From: Verrucomicrobiota bacterium
GTDB lineage: Bacteria; Verrucomicrobiota; Verrucomicrobiia; Opitutales; Opitutaceae
Direction of reading: 5' to 3'
NCBI GenBank assembly: GCA_016222805.1
Contig: JACRQG010000008.1
Span: 124,001 to 188,000, forward strand
Length of the DNA stretch: 64,000 nt
This document shows positions 55,349 to 64,000 of this stretch, in pieces. The position numbers were made by a program, and so were the translations under genes. Every line of letters begins with the position of its first letter. Position 1 is the first letter of the stretch. The notes under the pieces were generated by a model that did not search any database, had not been told where the DNA came from, and saw only the letters and a program-made list of their open reading frames with translations.

Positions 55349-56548
55349 TCAGCGATGGCGCGATGCCCGACGACGGCGCAGACCAGACAGTGCCGCGCAG
55401 GCGCTCGCGAGTGCCAGCAGCGCCACGGTGCAGCCGGTGTCGGGAACGGTGGCGGAGGGTTGCTGGATTCTCGCGATGAAGCCGCGGCCAACGTTGGCCC
55501 CGCTGGCGGTGCGATAGAGCCCGGTGCCCACGATCCAGCCCGAATCGCTGATGTCCGCCGCCGTGGTCAATTGGGAGAATCCGACCGAGGTCCCATCGCT
55601 CATGAGCGAGGCAAATGCGTCCTGCAGGTTGTACATGGTGCCGCCCGAGTAGAGAAACGCCCGTTGCTGGTTGCTCGCGGTCACCGAAATCCCGACCACC
55701 TGCCCCAGGTCGTTGATCCCGTTGCCAGTACTGGTCGCTCCTCCGAGGGTGCCGAGATCCACCAAGCCGCTTCCCGAGTACAAGAACGCATGCGTCTGGC
55801 CGGAGATAGCGGTGGCGGCGGTGCCGGTGACCTGTCCAAGGTCGTTGATGGCCCGGCCGGAACTCGTGGTGCCACCAAATGTGCCCAAGTCCACCAGGCC
55901 GCTCCCCGAATAAAGAAACGCATGGCTCGGACCAGAGGTGGCGAGATTCGAATCTCCCGTCACCTGGCCGGAATTATTGATCGCCCGGCCCGAACTGGTA
56001 TTTCCTCCCAGCGTGCCGAGCGTGGTCGTCACACCGGTGCTTGAGCGGACGAAGGCGCGATTGGCACTCGTCGGCGAAGAGACGAAACGCGCCCCTGTGA
56101 TTGCGCCCGAATCGTTGATGCCAAAGGCCTGACTCGTGTTGGATCCAGCGGTATGGATATCCTGCAGCGGACCGCCACTGTACAGGAACGCATGCTGCGT
56201 CGCCGCGACATTGGTCGCGCTCAACCCCGCAATCTGCCCGCTCGCATTGATGCTCTGGGCCGAGCTTTGCGTGCCGCTCGAGAGCGTCCCCAGATCGGTC
56301 GTCACGCCCCCGGAATACAGGATCGCGTGTTGCACGCTGCTGGGAAACGTGGCGAGACCCGCGACCTGGCCGGATTCGTTGACCGACAGCGCCGAGGTGG
56401 TCAGGAAACCGGCTGGGCCCTCGAGGACGGTCAGGCTGAGCGGCGTGATCTGGCCGATCAGGGAGGAGGCGGACGCGAGGAGGACCGCGCTGGTCGCGGC
56501 AACGTTGATACGGCGTGAGCCGGTGCGGATTGGGTTCTTGAGCATCAT
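55349..56548 (-). CDS. Exported HAF-repeat protein with VPDTG-CTERM-like sorting tail
   Basis: The 399-aa protein has an N-terminal signal region (RRINVAATSAVLLASASSLI) and six tandem HAF repeats of the form HAFLYSGSGLVDLGTLGG then GINDLGQVxG, an extracellular repeat family. The tail VPDTGCTVALLALASAC, then AALSGLRRRR (motif at 368-372), is a tripartite sorting signal: motif, hydrophobic helix, arginine cluster. It resembles the verrucomicrobial VPDSG-CTERM signal with Thr for Ser, so the protein is probably processed by an exosortase-type enzyme not seen here. Start is ATG 56548, or ATG 56545 directly after it; the open frame extends further upstream without a signal peptide. Confidence 0.82.
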   Translation of the reverse strand: MMLKNPIRTGSRRINVAATSAVLLASASSLIGQITPLSLTVLEGPAGFLTTSALSVNESGQVAGLATFPSSVQHAILYSGGVTTDLGTLSSGTQSSAQSINASGQIAGLSATNVAATQHAFLYSGGPLQDIHTAGSNTSQAFGINDSGAITGARFVSSPTSANRAFVRSSTGVTTTLGTLGGNTSSGRAINNSGQVTGDSNLATSGPSHAFLYSGSGLVDLGTFGGTTSSGRAINDLGQVTGTAATAISGQTHAFLYSGSGLVDLGTLGGATSTGNGINDLGQVVGISVTASNQQRAFLYSGGTMYNLQDAFASLMSDGTSVGFSQLTTAADISDSGWIVGTGLYRTASGANVGRGFIARIQQPSATVPDTGCTVALLALASACAALSGLRRRRASRHR

Positions 56549-57254
56549 GGACGGAAAAGAAGCGACCCAGCCACGGACCCGGTCGTCGAGGGTATCGGTG
56601 GGGTTGGTCCGTGCGCATACGGATTGCCCCCTCGCGCACACCGTAGCACCGAGCCACCCCAGACCGCCGCGCCATCCGCCCAACTGCAAATGCCCGGAGA
56701 TAGAATCTCGCGGAGGTCGGGGCAGGATCGGGGGTTAGACAAGTTACCTTCCGGCAGCACCTAGACTGCCAACCCCTTCCGCATCCCGTGTGCTAATCAC
56801 CCAAGTCACTGAATGTTATGAAGGTCGCAGCGGTTTCCGATGACGTGATTTTCTTTCAGAAGTCATCCTATCACCCGATTTCGTAAGGATTTCCGACAAA
56901 TTGCTGCGCCTAATCACGGGGACGACCCCAGGGGGCAGCCCGTCGAAAGCTGTGTCCCTGGCGCAAGGACTTCAGGATCAGGCGGCAGGGGCCCCTTGTC
57001 CGGCGTGCGGCGGGCGGATTAGATCCGAACCTCTTTGGGCAGGGGCAACCGGTGCCATTCCGAGTTGGCCCGCCAAGGTGCGAAGGAAGACCCGCCTACT
57101 CTGCGGGCCTGGCAGCTTCGCGTGCGGTCGGCAAAGCAGAGGAGAGATTCGGGCCAAGAGACGAGGGCCCAGTTTGGGAATCCGGTCCCCGTGGGACCCA
57201 CAGTACCCCCTCCCGCTCCGATTCCGCTTCCCCCGCCCAGCGGGCTCCCCCCTT
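56549..57254. other. 706-bp intergenic region
   Basis: No gene is supported on either strand. The stretch at about 56760-56900 is clearly AT-richer than its surroundings and lies upstream of the HAF-repeat gene. It includes TAGCACA on the minus strand (56795-56789), the same heptamer repeated before the glycan operon. A small GGTCCC/GGGACC hairpin (57184-57198) lies about 57 bp after the glycosyl hydrolase stop and could end that operon, although no T tract follows. Confidence 0.4.
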
Positions 57255-59426
57255 TCACCTCCCCGCCAACACCACCACGCCGCGGAGGGCCCCGATCTCC
57301 AACACGGTCGGGAGGGTAAAACCGGTGATGTTGCCCGTGCTCGGATCCCAGATCTTTACCTGGGAGGCGCTGGGTGCGGTCAACTCGGCCTTGAGCGGTT
57401 GTTCGGTCCGGTTGACGAGAAGATACATCGGTTGGCCTTCGCGCTGAAAGCGGGCGACCGCCAGACGCCCGGGCCCCGGTTGGAAGCGCAGATTGAACTG
57501 CGCGTCGTAGGGGTTGGTGATCCGCGTGGCGAGATCGGCAGGGCGGACGATCTTCGCCTCCTGGAGCGCGGCCGCGACGAGGGCGTCTTCCCGCGCATAG
57601 GTTCCCACCTGCGGCTTGGTGTCCACCCACAACACGGTGCCGCCGCCGGCCTCGAAGGCCTGGATTTTTTCTAGGACGGGCCACGGCACAAAATCCACCT
57701 GGGGCAGGATCAAATAACGGAACGAGCCATAGCCGATTTTCATCCTGCCTTGGTCGACCGCGGATTGGGCCACCGCATCGGGGTGCACAATCGTGCACTC
57801 CAAATCGGCATTCCCCAGCGCCTGCTCGGTGGCGTTCCACGCGCCTTGCCGCTTTCGGTAGCCCGCCAGGCTGGTGTTATGAAACTGGCGGGACGGGCGG
57901 AAATCGGCCTGGAACATCGCGATCGGGTAGTAAAGCGCGACCGAGGTGACCGGGCGGGCGCCGCGCAGCAGCAGGCAGAGACGCCCCACGTAGTCGTTCA
58001 AGGCGCGGTAGTCTTCCACCGAATACCCGGTGGCGCGGCCGTCGGGTCTGGCCTGCAGCGCCACATAGGTGCTGAAATCGCTGATCCCGTAAAGGCAGGC
58101 CATGTTCACGGAGTTGAAGAGCAAGGGCATCGCCGGCGAAAGCCGATTGAGCCCGCCTCCCGTGATGATGGGATCCAGCAGGCACATCGTTCGGTCCCGC
58201 TCCTTCCAGGTCGCGATCGAACTGGTATAGCGGGCGAACTGGTAGTTGAACGACGCGATCCGGTCGGGGTTGGGAATGCCCGTATCCATCGCCGGCACGT
58301 CGAACTCGGAGGCAAACTTCATGTAGTCCCCGTAAGCGGCCACGTGCATGGCGAGGTGTTCATCGAGGAGCAGATGTCCACTCGAGCTAATCCCGCGGGC
58401 TTGGCACCAGTCGCGAATCTGGCGCGCAAAACTCACGGCCAGCAACTCCGCCACGGTTTGCTGGAAGTGCATCCGCACCCGTCGGGCCGCAAGATCGTCG
58501 CCCTCGTACAGGGCGCCGAGCAGCGGAGTCAGGTCGTACCCGTGCATCTCCCGGAACTTTCCGGGCAGGCGATCATTCCACGGCTGGCAGGCAAACGGGG
58601 CTTCGGGCTGAGCCCAGTGCAGCTGCATCAGATGGGGTTCGTTGGTATAGAAGCCCTCCACCTTGGCCGAAAGATCTGCGATGTGCGCCGCGATCGGCGC
58701 GTGCATGTGGGCGAGGAAACGGGCGACGGCCTCCGGGTTGAGCAGATCGGGGTAACGACCCGTATGCTTGAACTGCGGCATCGTGGACTGCGCCTGCACG
58801 TCCCGGTTGCGAATGACCGTCACAAAGGCGCAAAGCCGCCACGGTCCGGGCAAGCCGATCGCCGAGACTCGCCGTGCCTCGACGGGCACAACTTGCCCAC
58901 GAACGAACTGAGGTTTGCCGGCGTCCAGCGGATAGAGGACGGCACTGACGATCCGCTCGGCCCCGTCGGGAAGCTCGATGGCGGCGGGCTGGGCCCCCGC
59001 GCCCTCCAACGATACGTGGGCGAGCCCGCGCACTTCGTAGGCGGGGTTATCTGCCACCACCTTGCCGCCAGCCATGCCGCTCGGGTAGCCGAAGTCATCC
59101 GCCAGCCAAACCCGCATCCCCTTTTTCCTGGCGGCTTCGACCAGGGGGCCAATCTGCTCCGGCCCGCCATGATGAGCCTGGTAGAGGTTTTGGTAAAAGA
59201 AGGCCAGAAATCCGCCGCTGCCGTAGCGGGAATTTCTTTCGAGGCCCTGGTCGCTCAGCTGATACTGCATGAGCCGATAATCATTGGGTGGATCGCGGAA
59301 TTGGGCCGCGAACACCTCCCCCCATTCCATGGCCGGGGCAACGGGCGGAGCGTCGGCGGCAAGGGCGGTTGTTCGCACCAGAAGGACGATGACCGCCATC
59401 GCCCAGGCTCGAAGGGGTTTCCTCAC
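57255..59426 (-). CDS. Exported large glycosyl hydrolase, GH106-like or related TIM-barrel family
   Basis: The 723-aa protein has a signal peptide (AVIVLLVRTTALAAD). The body begins EVFAAQFRDPPNDYRLMQYQ, with VWLADDFGYPSGMAGG (107-122) and AYEVRGL, a pattern seen in large barrel glycosyl hydrolases near alpha-L-rhamnosidases (GH106) and related unassigned families. A C-terminal beta domain ends TVLEIGALRGVVVLAGR. The GTG start at 59426 is well supported: GGAGG lies 6 bases upstream and it starts 11 bases after the receptor gene's stop; the longer open frame overlaps that gene. The exact substrate is unknown; rhamnose-containing glycan is a guess. Confidence 0.7.
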   Translation of the reverse strand: MRKPLRAWAMAVIVLLVRTTALAADAPPVAPAMEWGEVFAAQFRDPPNDYRLMQYQLSDQGLERNSRYGSGGFLAFFYQNLYQAHHGGPEQIGPLVEAARKKGMRVWLADDFGYPSGMAGGKVVADNPAYEVRGLAHVSLEGAGAQPAAIELPDGAERIVSAVLYPLDAGKPQFVRGQVVPVEARRVSAIGLPGPWRLCAFVTVIRNRDVQAQSTMPQFKHTGRYPDLLNPEAVARFLAHMHAPIAAHIADLSAKVEGFYTNEPHLMQLHWAQPEAPFACQPWNDRLPGKFREMHGYDLTPLLGALYEGDDLAARRVRMHFQQTVAELLAVSFARQIRDWCQARGISSSGHLLLDEHLAMHVAAYGDYMKFASEFDVPAMDTGIPNPDRIASFNYQFARYTSSIATWKERDRTMCLLDPIITGGGLNRLSPAMPLLFNSVNMACLYGISDFSTYVALQARPDGRATGYSVEDYRALNDYVGRLCLLLRGARPVTSVALYYPIAMFQADFRPSRQFHNTSLAGYRKRQGAWNATEQALGNADLECTIVHPDAVAQSAVDQGRMKIGYGSFRYLILPQVDFVPWPVLEKIQAFEAGGGTVLWVDTKPQVGTYAREDALVAAALQEAKIVRPADLATRITNPYDAQFNLRFQPGPGRLAVARFQREGQPMYLLVNRTEQPLKAELTAPSASQVKIWDPSTGNITGFTLPTVLEIGALRGVVVLAGR

Positions 59427-59437
59427 GGCGCGCCTCC

Positions 59438-62293
59438 TCAATAATTCAGCGTGGCGCTCAGGCCCCAGCTGCGGGGTTGCTGGAACCGGTAGATATGGAA
59501 ACCAGAGTCGTCGCCGTCGAGGAAGAGGCGCTGGTCGTTCTCCAGGAGGTTGTTCACGTTGAGCTGCACCTGCACGGTGCGTTGCTGGCCCAGTCGAAAC
59601 GTGCGGCTGGCCACGACATTCACGAGTGTGTAGCCGGGCGCGAAAATCGGCGCGCCGTTGCGCAACGTGCTGTAACCGGCGACGGATTGGCCGCGGGAAT
59701 TGGCGCCGCCGCCGATCATCAGGCCGCGCAGCCAGTTCGGTCCGGCAGCGAAGGTGTAGGTGCTGAAGACGTTCGCGGCGTGTTTGATGTTCTGCAGGGG
59801 CACGGTGCCTTCCGATTGGCGGATGGCGGCGTAGGTCGAATCGACGGCGGCCAGGGCATCGCGGACGGTGAGGTTGCTTCCCCCGATCCCGATGTTTGTC
59901 ACCAGCGGTCGACTGAGGTTCTGCGTCCACAGGGCCCGGTTGGCCTCGATGTAGGCGCCGGTCCGCAGGAAGGTGTCGGTTTGGTTGATGTTCGTCTGGC
60001 TGTAGTTGGCCGACAGCCGCCACTGCCGGGTTGGATTGGCGATCAACTCCACTTCCCAGCCCTTGCCGGCGTTGGACACGGTATCGTTGGACTGCTGGTT
60101 GATGACGCTCTCCGGCCGGCCCAGCGCATCCCAGATTCCGTTCATGTAGTTCCGCAAGGGGAGGTTGTTGGCGATGTTGAGCACCTGGTTCTCGCGGGTG
60201 GTTTCGTAGTGCATCACCGTGAGGTTGACCTTGCCGTCCCAGAGCGTGAGCCGGATTCCGGTGTCTTCGCCTTTGCCGTCCACCGCCCCGATGGGTTGGC
60301 CGTACACATCGAGCGCCGTCTGGGGCACGAAATTATTGGCCCGGTTGTAGATTAGCGAGAGCCAGCGGAAGGCGTGAAACACTCCGCCAGCGGTCTGCGT
60401 GGTGCCGGCGGCAACGAGGCTCGGCGTGGGCAGCAGGCTCCGCCGCAGGAACTCGCCCGTGACCGGGGCGCGCAGAATCACCGTGCCGGGCCCGTAGGTC
60501 TCCAACTCATCGCGGCGCAGGCCGGCGGTGACATACACGCGGTCCTGCCACCAGGAACTCTGCGACGCCACCATCCGCGTGTCGGTCCGGCTGGACGCCG
60601 GGACATGGGCATTACTGGTGCGTCGGTAGCCGGAGGTGACGCCGTTGAGGTTGTTGATCGGGAAAAGCGCCGGATCGTGCTGCCCGTGCCAGCGGGAGTC
60701 GGGATTCGTGAAGTCGAGGTAGGTGCGCCGGAGGATGACGTTGTTGGCATGGGTGACATCCAGCGGGTAAGTCGCCGTGCCGGGCGGCGTGACGTTCACC
60801 TCCGTAAGCGTGTCCGTAAACGAAGTGCCCTCGCTGCGGCTGGCGAGCCCGGCCAGGCGATGCGACCCGAGCCAGGCCGAGTATTTCCTGAGATCCAGTT
60901 CAGAGGCCACGGTCGCGCGGTAGTTGTCGACGGTGGCGTCCCGCCAGGCGATGGCGTTGCTGCTCTCGACAAAAAACCGGCCGACGTTCGGGTTGGGCCG
61001 GCCGGAGTTGGGCGCGAGCTGGCCGTTGGGCAGCGGCCAGCTGGGCAACAGGGCGTTGGGGTCGCCCTGGAGATTGGCCACATTGAAAATCAGCGGTTGG
61101 ATATAGGTCCGGTGCTCGACCTGGCGATTATACGCCAGCTCCGCCGTGAGCTTCCCCCAGCGCTGCTCCAGAAACGCCGAATAGTTGTGGTAGGGATAAT
61201 TCACCCAGGAGCCGGGCCCGAAGACGTTGCTGGCGCGGGGCAGCACCGACTCGTCGGTGAACGAGCGCCGGATGAGGGAGTTCGACCCGACGGGGAGCGC
61301 GAGGGTCGTCTGCTGGACGGTGCGCCACACCGTCGGCCCGGTGATGCCGTAGGGATCGTAGCTCAGCGTGTTCGGAGCGGACGCCTGCGTGCCGCCAACG
61401 ACGGTGGTGTTGTTCGGCGAAATGGGTTTACCCGCGGCCAGCCAGGCCGAGACCTTGTCGCCGGTGCGAAACGGATTCGCGAGCACCTGATAGCCCTTGC
61501 CGAATTCCGCGTCGACGCGCACCTCGGTGTGGCGGAAGGGGCGATAGGTGGCGGCAAAGGCCCCGGCGGTCCGGTTCTGGTTCTCAAAGTCGCGCCACGA
61601 TCGTTTCTGCTGTCGCACCCCGTTGATGCGGACGGCCACCTTGTCGCTGACCTGCTGGCCGACATCCACGGTGGCCCGGAAGTCGTCCCAGCTGCCGACC
61701 CGCAGCCCCAGTTCGCGGATCGCCTTGCCGAAGCGAGCCCGCTTGGTGGTGGTGTTCAAGACGCCGCCCGGACTGCCCGTGCCGAAGAGGATGGAGTTGG
61801 GGCCGCGGGAGAAATCGAGCCGCTCGGTGTTGTAGATGTCGGCGCCGCCGGCTCCCAGCGGGAAGAAGTTGCGCGTGAGCGTCGCGCCGATGAAGCCGCG
61901 CAGCTGTACGTTGACGTTGGCGTTCCGGGGACCCAGCCCGGTCAAGACGGTGAATTCTTCGCCGCCGTTGAGCGAGTAGGCGACAGCGTCGTTCAGGCTG
62001 TTCGCCCCGATGTCGCGCAAGAAATCCTTGGTGAAAACAGAAATGGCAGCCGCCGTATTGCGCAGCTCGGTGTTCATGCGGCTGCCCGCCAGCGTGCTGG
62101 CCGCAGCGTAGCCCTTGTCCGCGGCCGCCGAGACTTCAAAGGGTGACAGCGAGACGATCTCACCCGGTGTCGTGGAGTTGGACGGATCCTCGGCGCGGGT
62201 AGGCTTGGGCGCGCCGGAGGTCTGCGCCTCGGCCGCAGTCGAGGTGAGGAGCCAGGCGGCGAGGACGGCGAGCAACGAACGGTGGGAGTTCAT
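59438..62293 (-). CDS. TonB-dependent outer-membrane receptor
   Basis: The 951-aa product has a signal peptide (MNSHRSLLAVLAAWLLTSTA), an N-terminal SPFEVSAAADKGYAAASTLA segment typical of verrucomicrobial receptors and carrying the likely TonB-contact region, a plug domain (ISVFTKDFLRDIGANSLND; LDFSRGPNSILFGTGSPGGV), and a 22-strand-type barrel ending in the aromatic-terminated PRSWGLSATLNY. I start at ATG 62293, before the signal peptide; the open frame extends 23 codons upstream. It sits in an operon with two glycan-active proteins and no SusD-like gene, so it probably imports oligosaccharide (inference). Confidence 0.9.
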   Translation of the reverse strand: MNSHRSLLAVLAAWLLTSTAAEAQTSGAPKPTRAEDPSNSTTPGEIVSLSPFEVSAAADKGYAAASTLAGSRMNTELRNTAAAISVFTKDFLRDIGANSLNDAVAYSLNGGEEFTVLTGLGPRNANVNVQLRGFIGATLTRNFFPLGAGGADIYNTERLDFSRGPNSILFGTGSPGGVLNTTTKRARFGKAIRELGLRVGSWDDFRATVDVGQQVSDKVAVRINGVRQQKRSWRDFENQNRTAGAFAATYRPFRHTEVRVDAEFGKGYQVLANPFRTGDKVSAWLAAGKPISPNNTTVVGGTQASAPNTLSYDPYGITGPTVWRTVQQTTLALPVGSNSLIRRSFTDESVLPRASNVFGPGSWVNYPYHNYSAFLEQRWGKLTAELAYNRQVEHRTYIQPLIFNVANLQGDPNALLPSWPLPNGQLAPNSGRPNPNVGRFFVESSNAIAWRDATVDNYRATVASELDLRKYSAWLGSHRLAGLASRSEGTSFTDTLTEVNVTPPGTATYPLDVTHANNVILRRTYLDFTNPDSRWHGQHDPALFPINNLNGVTSGYRRTSNAHVPASSRTDTRMVASQSSWWQDRVYVTAGLRRDELETYGPGTVILRAPVTGEFLRRSLLPTPSLVAAGTTQTAGGVFHAFRWLSLIYNRANNFVPQTALDVYGQPIGAVDGKGEDTGIRLTLWDGKVNLTVMHYETTRENQVLNIANNLPLRNYMNGIWDALGRPESVINQQSNDTVSNAGKGWEVELIANPTRQWRLSANYSQTNINQTDTFLRTGAYIEANRALWTQNLSRPLVTNIGIGGSNLTVRDALAAVDSTYAAIRQSEGTVPLQNIKHAANVFSTYTFAAGPNWLRGLMIGGGANSRGQSVAGYSTLRNGAPIFAPGYTLVNVVASRTFRLGQQRTVQVQLNVNNLLENDQRLFLDGDDSGFHIYRFQQPRSWGLSATLNY

Positions 62294-62321
62294 GGGGCTG
62301 CAGTTGCAGACGTGAGTTGAA

Positions 62322-63572
62322 TCAGGGCTTCGCCGCAGGCGATTTCGCGTGAGAGTCGCCAAAGACCTCGCGCACCGCCTCGAGGTACTTCATGCCGTGC
62401 ACGGTGTCGGGTTCCAGGTAGCTGCCTTCGGTCCATTCGTTCCAGCAGTTGATGTTCAGGATGCGCGGCCCGCCCGGCTGCGCCAGCAGGCGGTCCTTTG
62501 TCCGTTGCAGCGCCGTGCGGAACCGCTCCGGGGTGTTGCCGGAAATCGTGTTCATGAACGGATAGCCGGAGTGGTCGAAGACGTCGCGCTGATCGCAGCG
62601 GGGGCTGGAGTCCCAGCCCATGGTGACGTTGGGATAGTACGGCGCGGCGAAGATCGTGTCGGCGCGGTCCCAGTACTTGAAGTAAGCGTCGCGCACGAAA
62701 TCGTAGTCCGTCTCCTGCTTGGGCAGCCCGACGTGGTGGATCCACACGTAGGAAGTGACCGAGTCGAAACCGAGATCGCGCACGAGCTTTGCGACGTCGG
62801 TCGGCACCTTCTCGCCCGGCAGGATCGGCTGTCCCCACGCCACGGCGTTGAGGTGCAAGCCGGGCAGGCCAGCCGCGCGGGCCTTGGCCCGAAACGCTTC
62901 GAGGGCGGCGCGCGTGGCGGCCGTGGAGCCAAAACTCGCCACCAACTTGGTCAGATCGTAGAAGGAGAAATACGGCCGGCCGTCGATGCGCCAGTAGGAC
63001 GGATGCGAGAAGTAATCCCGGAGGAGGAGCGTACCGATCTTCTCGAAGGTGGCTGGGGTCACCATGCCAGGATAGAGGACGGTCTTGGGGGCGCCCTTCT
63101 TGTAGGGATGGAGTTCGATCCAGTCGTGGTTGGCCCACATGAAGCTGAACTTGAGCCGGGCATTGTTCCGCGCCCCGAGGAACCCGCGGTCGATCGGGCG
63201 ATCGAGGAAGGGTCCGTCGTCGTAGTAGTACCAGTCGAAGATGAAGGCATCGATGCCGTGGTCGGCCGCCGCGGCGATCTTCTGCTCCATGGCCTTCGGA
63301 TCCGATTCGTCGGTGTAACCCCAGAGCGGCACCTTGGGTTGAGCGTGGCCGGGAAAACGCGGCTTGGCGGCCTTGACCAGCTCCCACTCGGCCCAGCCGG
63401 GGCCCTTGTTTCGCTCGTTGCGCGGATCGCCGGGATGGTAGTTGCCGAAGTAGTAACAGGCGACCGTGAGGGAGGGCTCCCGCCGGGGGATCTCCGCGGC
63501 GCGGACGTCCGCGAAGCGGGCGCCGAACAGAAGGCAGACGAGAAGTGCAAACCGGATCAGGCGGGGGATCAT
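62322..63572 (-). CDS. Exported GH99-like / WbsX-domain protein
   Basis: The 416-aa protein has a signal peptide (FALLVCLLFGARFADVRA). It contains ACYYFGNYHPGDPRN near the start, IDAFIFDWYYYDDGPF, and the strongly conserved LNINCWNEWTEGSYLEPD near the C-terminus (W377-D389), the signature of the GH99-like 'glycosyltransferase WbsX' family (PF14307). The family relates to GH99 endo-alpha-mannosidases; enzyme activity of WbsX members is poorly defined. The signal peptide and neighbours favour a hydrolase role here. First gene of the minus-strand glycan operon, 28 bp before the receptor gene. Confidence 0.82.
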   Translation of the reverse strand: MIPRLIRFALLVCLLFGARFADVRAAEIPRREPSLTVACYYFGNYHPGDPRNERNKGPGWAEWELVKAAKPRFPGHAQPKVPLWGYTDESDPKAMEQKIAAAADHGIDAFIFDWYYYDDGPFLDRPIDRGFLGARNNARLKFSFMWANHDWIELHPYKKGAPKTVLYPGMVTPATFEKIGTLLLRDYFSHPSYWRIDGRPYFSFYDLTKLVASFGSTAATRAALEAFRAKARAAGLPGLHLNAVAWGQPILPGEKVPTDVAKLVRDLGFDSVTSYVWIHHVGLPKQETDYDFVRDAYFKYWDRADTIFAAPYYPNVTMGWDSSPRCDQRDVFDHSGYPFMNTISGNTPERFRTALQRTKDRLLAQPGGPRILNINCWNEWTEGSYLEPDTVHGMKYLEAVREVFGDSHAKSPAAKP

Positions 63573-63597
63573 GCGAGGCAGGGGAGCGGCTGAATCC

Positions 63598-63660
63598 TAG
63601 CACAACTTCCGCAAAGGCGGTTAGCCCTCCACTGCACAATTGCTAGCACACCTTAGCACA
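63598..63660. promoter_or_regulatory. TAGCACA direct repeats in the divergent control region
   Basis: TAGCACA occurs at 63598-63604, 63644-63650 and 63654-63660. The last two are exactly 10 bp apart, one helical turn, as half-sites of AraC-type regulators often are. They lie between the divergent glycan operon (ATG 63572) and the AraC-type gene (ATG 63751), at 26-88 bp from the former. Confidence 0.5.
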
Positions 63661-63750
63661 GCGGGAGAATCCCTCGCCGCACTCACGGCCAGGGGCCGGC
63701 GGTCGCCTCGGGGCTTGCCTCTCCTGGCGGTCGACCCCACTTCAGCGTCC

Positions 63751-64000
63751 ATGTTGAAGTTGCCGGACAGCCACCTGAAGTGGAGCGTCTGCTTCCCGCA
63801 ATCCAGCGAGATTGCGGCGATTGTGGTGGAGGACCACCCCGACTATCCGCGGCACGACCACCAGTTCGTCGAACTCGTGTTTGTCGTTGGCGGCACCTGC
63901 CTGCAGGAAACCGCGCTCGGCCGCAGCCGGCTCATGCGCGGTTCGGTGTGCCTGTTCCGTCCCGGGGCCTGGCATACCTACCGTGAGACCGACGATCTGA
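63751..64000 (+). CDS. AraC-type transcriptional regulator, N-terminal sensor part (cut by window edge)
   Basis: 83 codons are visible from ATG 63751. The product begins MLKLPDSHLKWSVCFPQSSE and has a cupin sensor strand pattern RHDHQFVELVFVVGG, then SVCLFRPGAWHTYRETDDL, the sugar-binding domain typical of AraC-family regulators. The DNA-binding helix-turn-helix pair would be beyond the edge. Divergent placement from the GH99-like/receptor/hydrolase operon suggests it controls that operon in response to the imported sugar. Confidence 0.75.
   Translation, partial: MLKLPDSHLKWSVCFPQSSEIAAIVVEDHPDYPRHDHQFVELVFVVGGTCLQETALGRSRLMRGSVCLFRPGAWHTYRETDDL

Noticed and set aside
56549-57254. tRNA or small RNA gene in the 706-bp gap
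   Set aside because: No T-loop (GGTTCGAATCC-like) or cloverleaf could be found; only a weak hairpin and an AT-rich patch are visible.
60374-62146. 590-codon plus-strand open frame
   Set aside because: Antisense to the TonB-dependent receptor, composition typical of a shadow frame.

Overview
This is a high-GC bacterial window that reads as Verrucomicrobiota, most likely an Opitutaceae-like genome. The evidence is a TonB-dependent receptor of the 'SPFEV' type, a VPDTG/VPDSG-CTERM-like sorting tail, a five-gene pilM-N-O-P-Q block resembling the Akkermansia Amuc_1101-1098 region (from memory), a 33-residue AURKAIP1/COX24-type protein, and gyrB-gyrA next to rnpB. The taxon is inferred; no 16S rRNA gene is present.

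Left part (1-22.2 kb, all minus strand). A pilMNOPQ operon (22206 to 17566) is followed after 40 bp by a giant exported protein gene that runs off the left edge with 5,841 codons in the window. It consists of two copies of one module: an N-terminal beta domain, a PD40-type propeller and a ladder of about 93-residue Ig-like repeats. There are 24 repeats in the first ladder and at least 21 in the second. Part of the first ladder is a strict 279-bp monomer / 558-bp dimer repeat. The layout suggests a large surface or secreted protein tied to a pilus- or type II-like machine.

22.4-30.7 kb. A 33-aa basic ribosomal-type protein with its own terminator is followed by an AddAB-like helicase/nuclease pair (minus). 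A histidine kinase (plus) starts only 32 bp from the start of the AddB-like gene. rpsT (minus) has a clear intrinsic terminator.

31-45.3 kb (plus). A second, related histidine kinase and a NarL-type response regulator lead into twelve genes for pseudopilin-like exported proteins. These form three near-copies of a PilV-like / PilW-like / PilX-like triad and a fourth, divergent and larger triad. The first two genes of each of the three similar triads overlap in the same conserved way. This reiterated array is the best candidate here for an undescribed system.

45.3-52.2 kb. rnpB (minus), a coiled-coil C4 zinc-ribbon protein (minus), then gyrB and gyrA (plus). The gyrB-gyrA gap contains polypurine/polypyrimidine mirror repeats that end exactly at the gyrA start codon.

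52.3-64 kb. Carbohydrate genes: a GH28-like enzyme, an AGE-family epimerase, a HAF-repeat protein with a VPDTG sorting tail, and a minus-strand operon of a GH99/WbsX-like protein, a TonB-dependent receptor and a large glycosyl hydrolase. A divergent AraC-type regulator is cut by the right edge. Together these suggest a glycan (pectin- or rhamnose-like) use locus. I saw no tRNA, rRNA, CRISPR array, insertion sequence or prophage gene.
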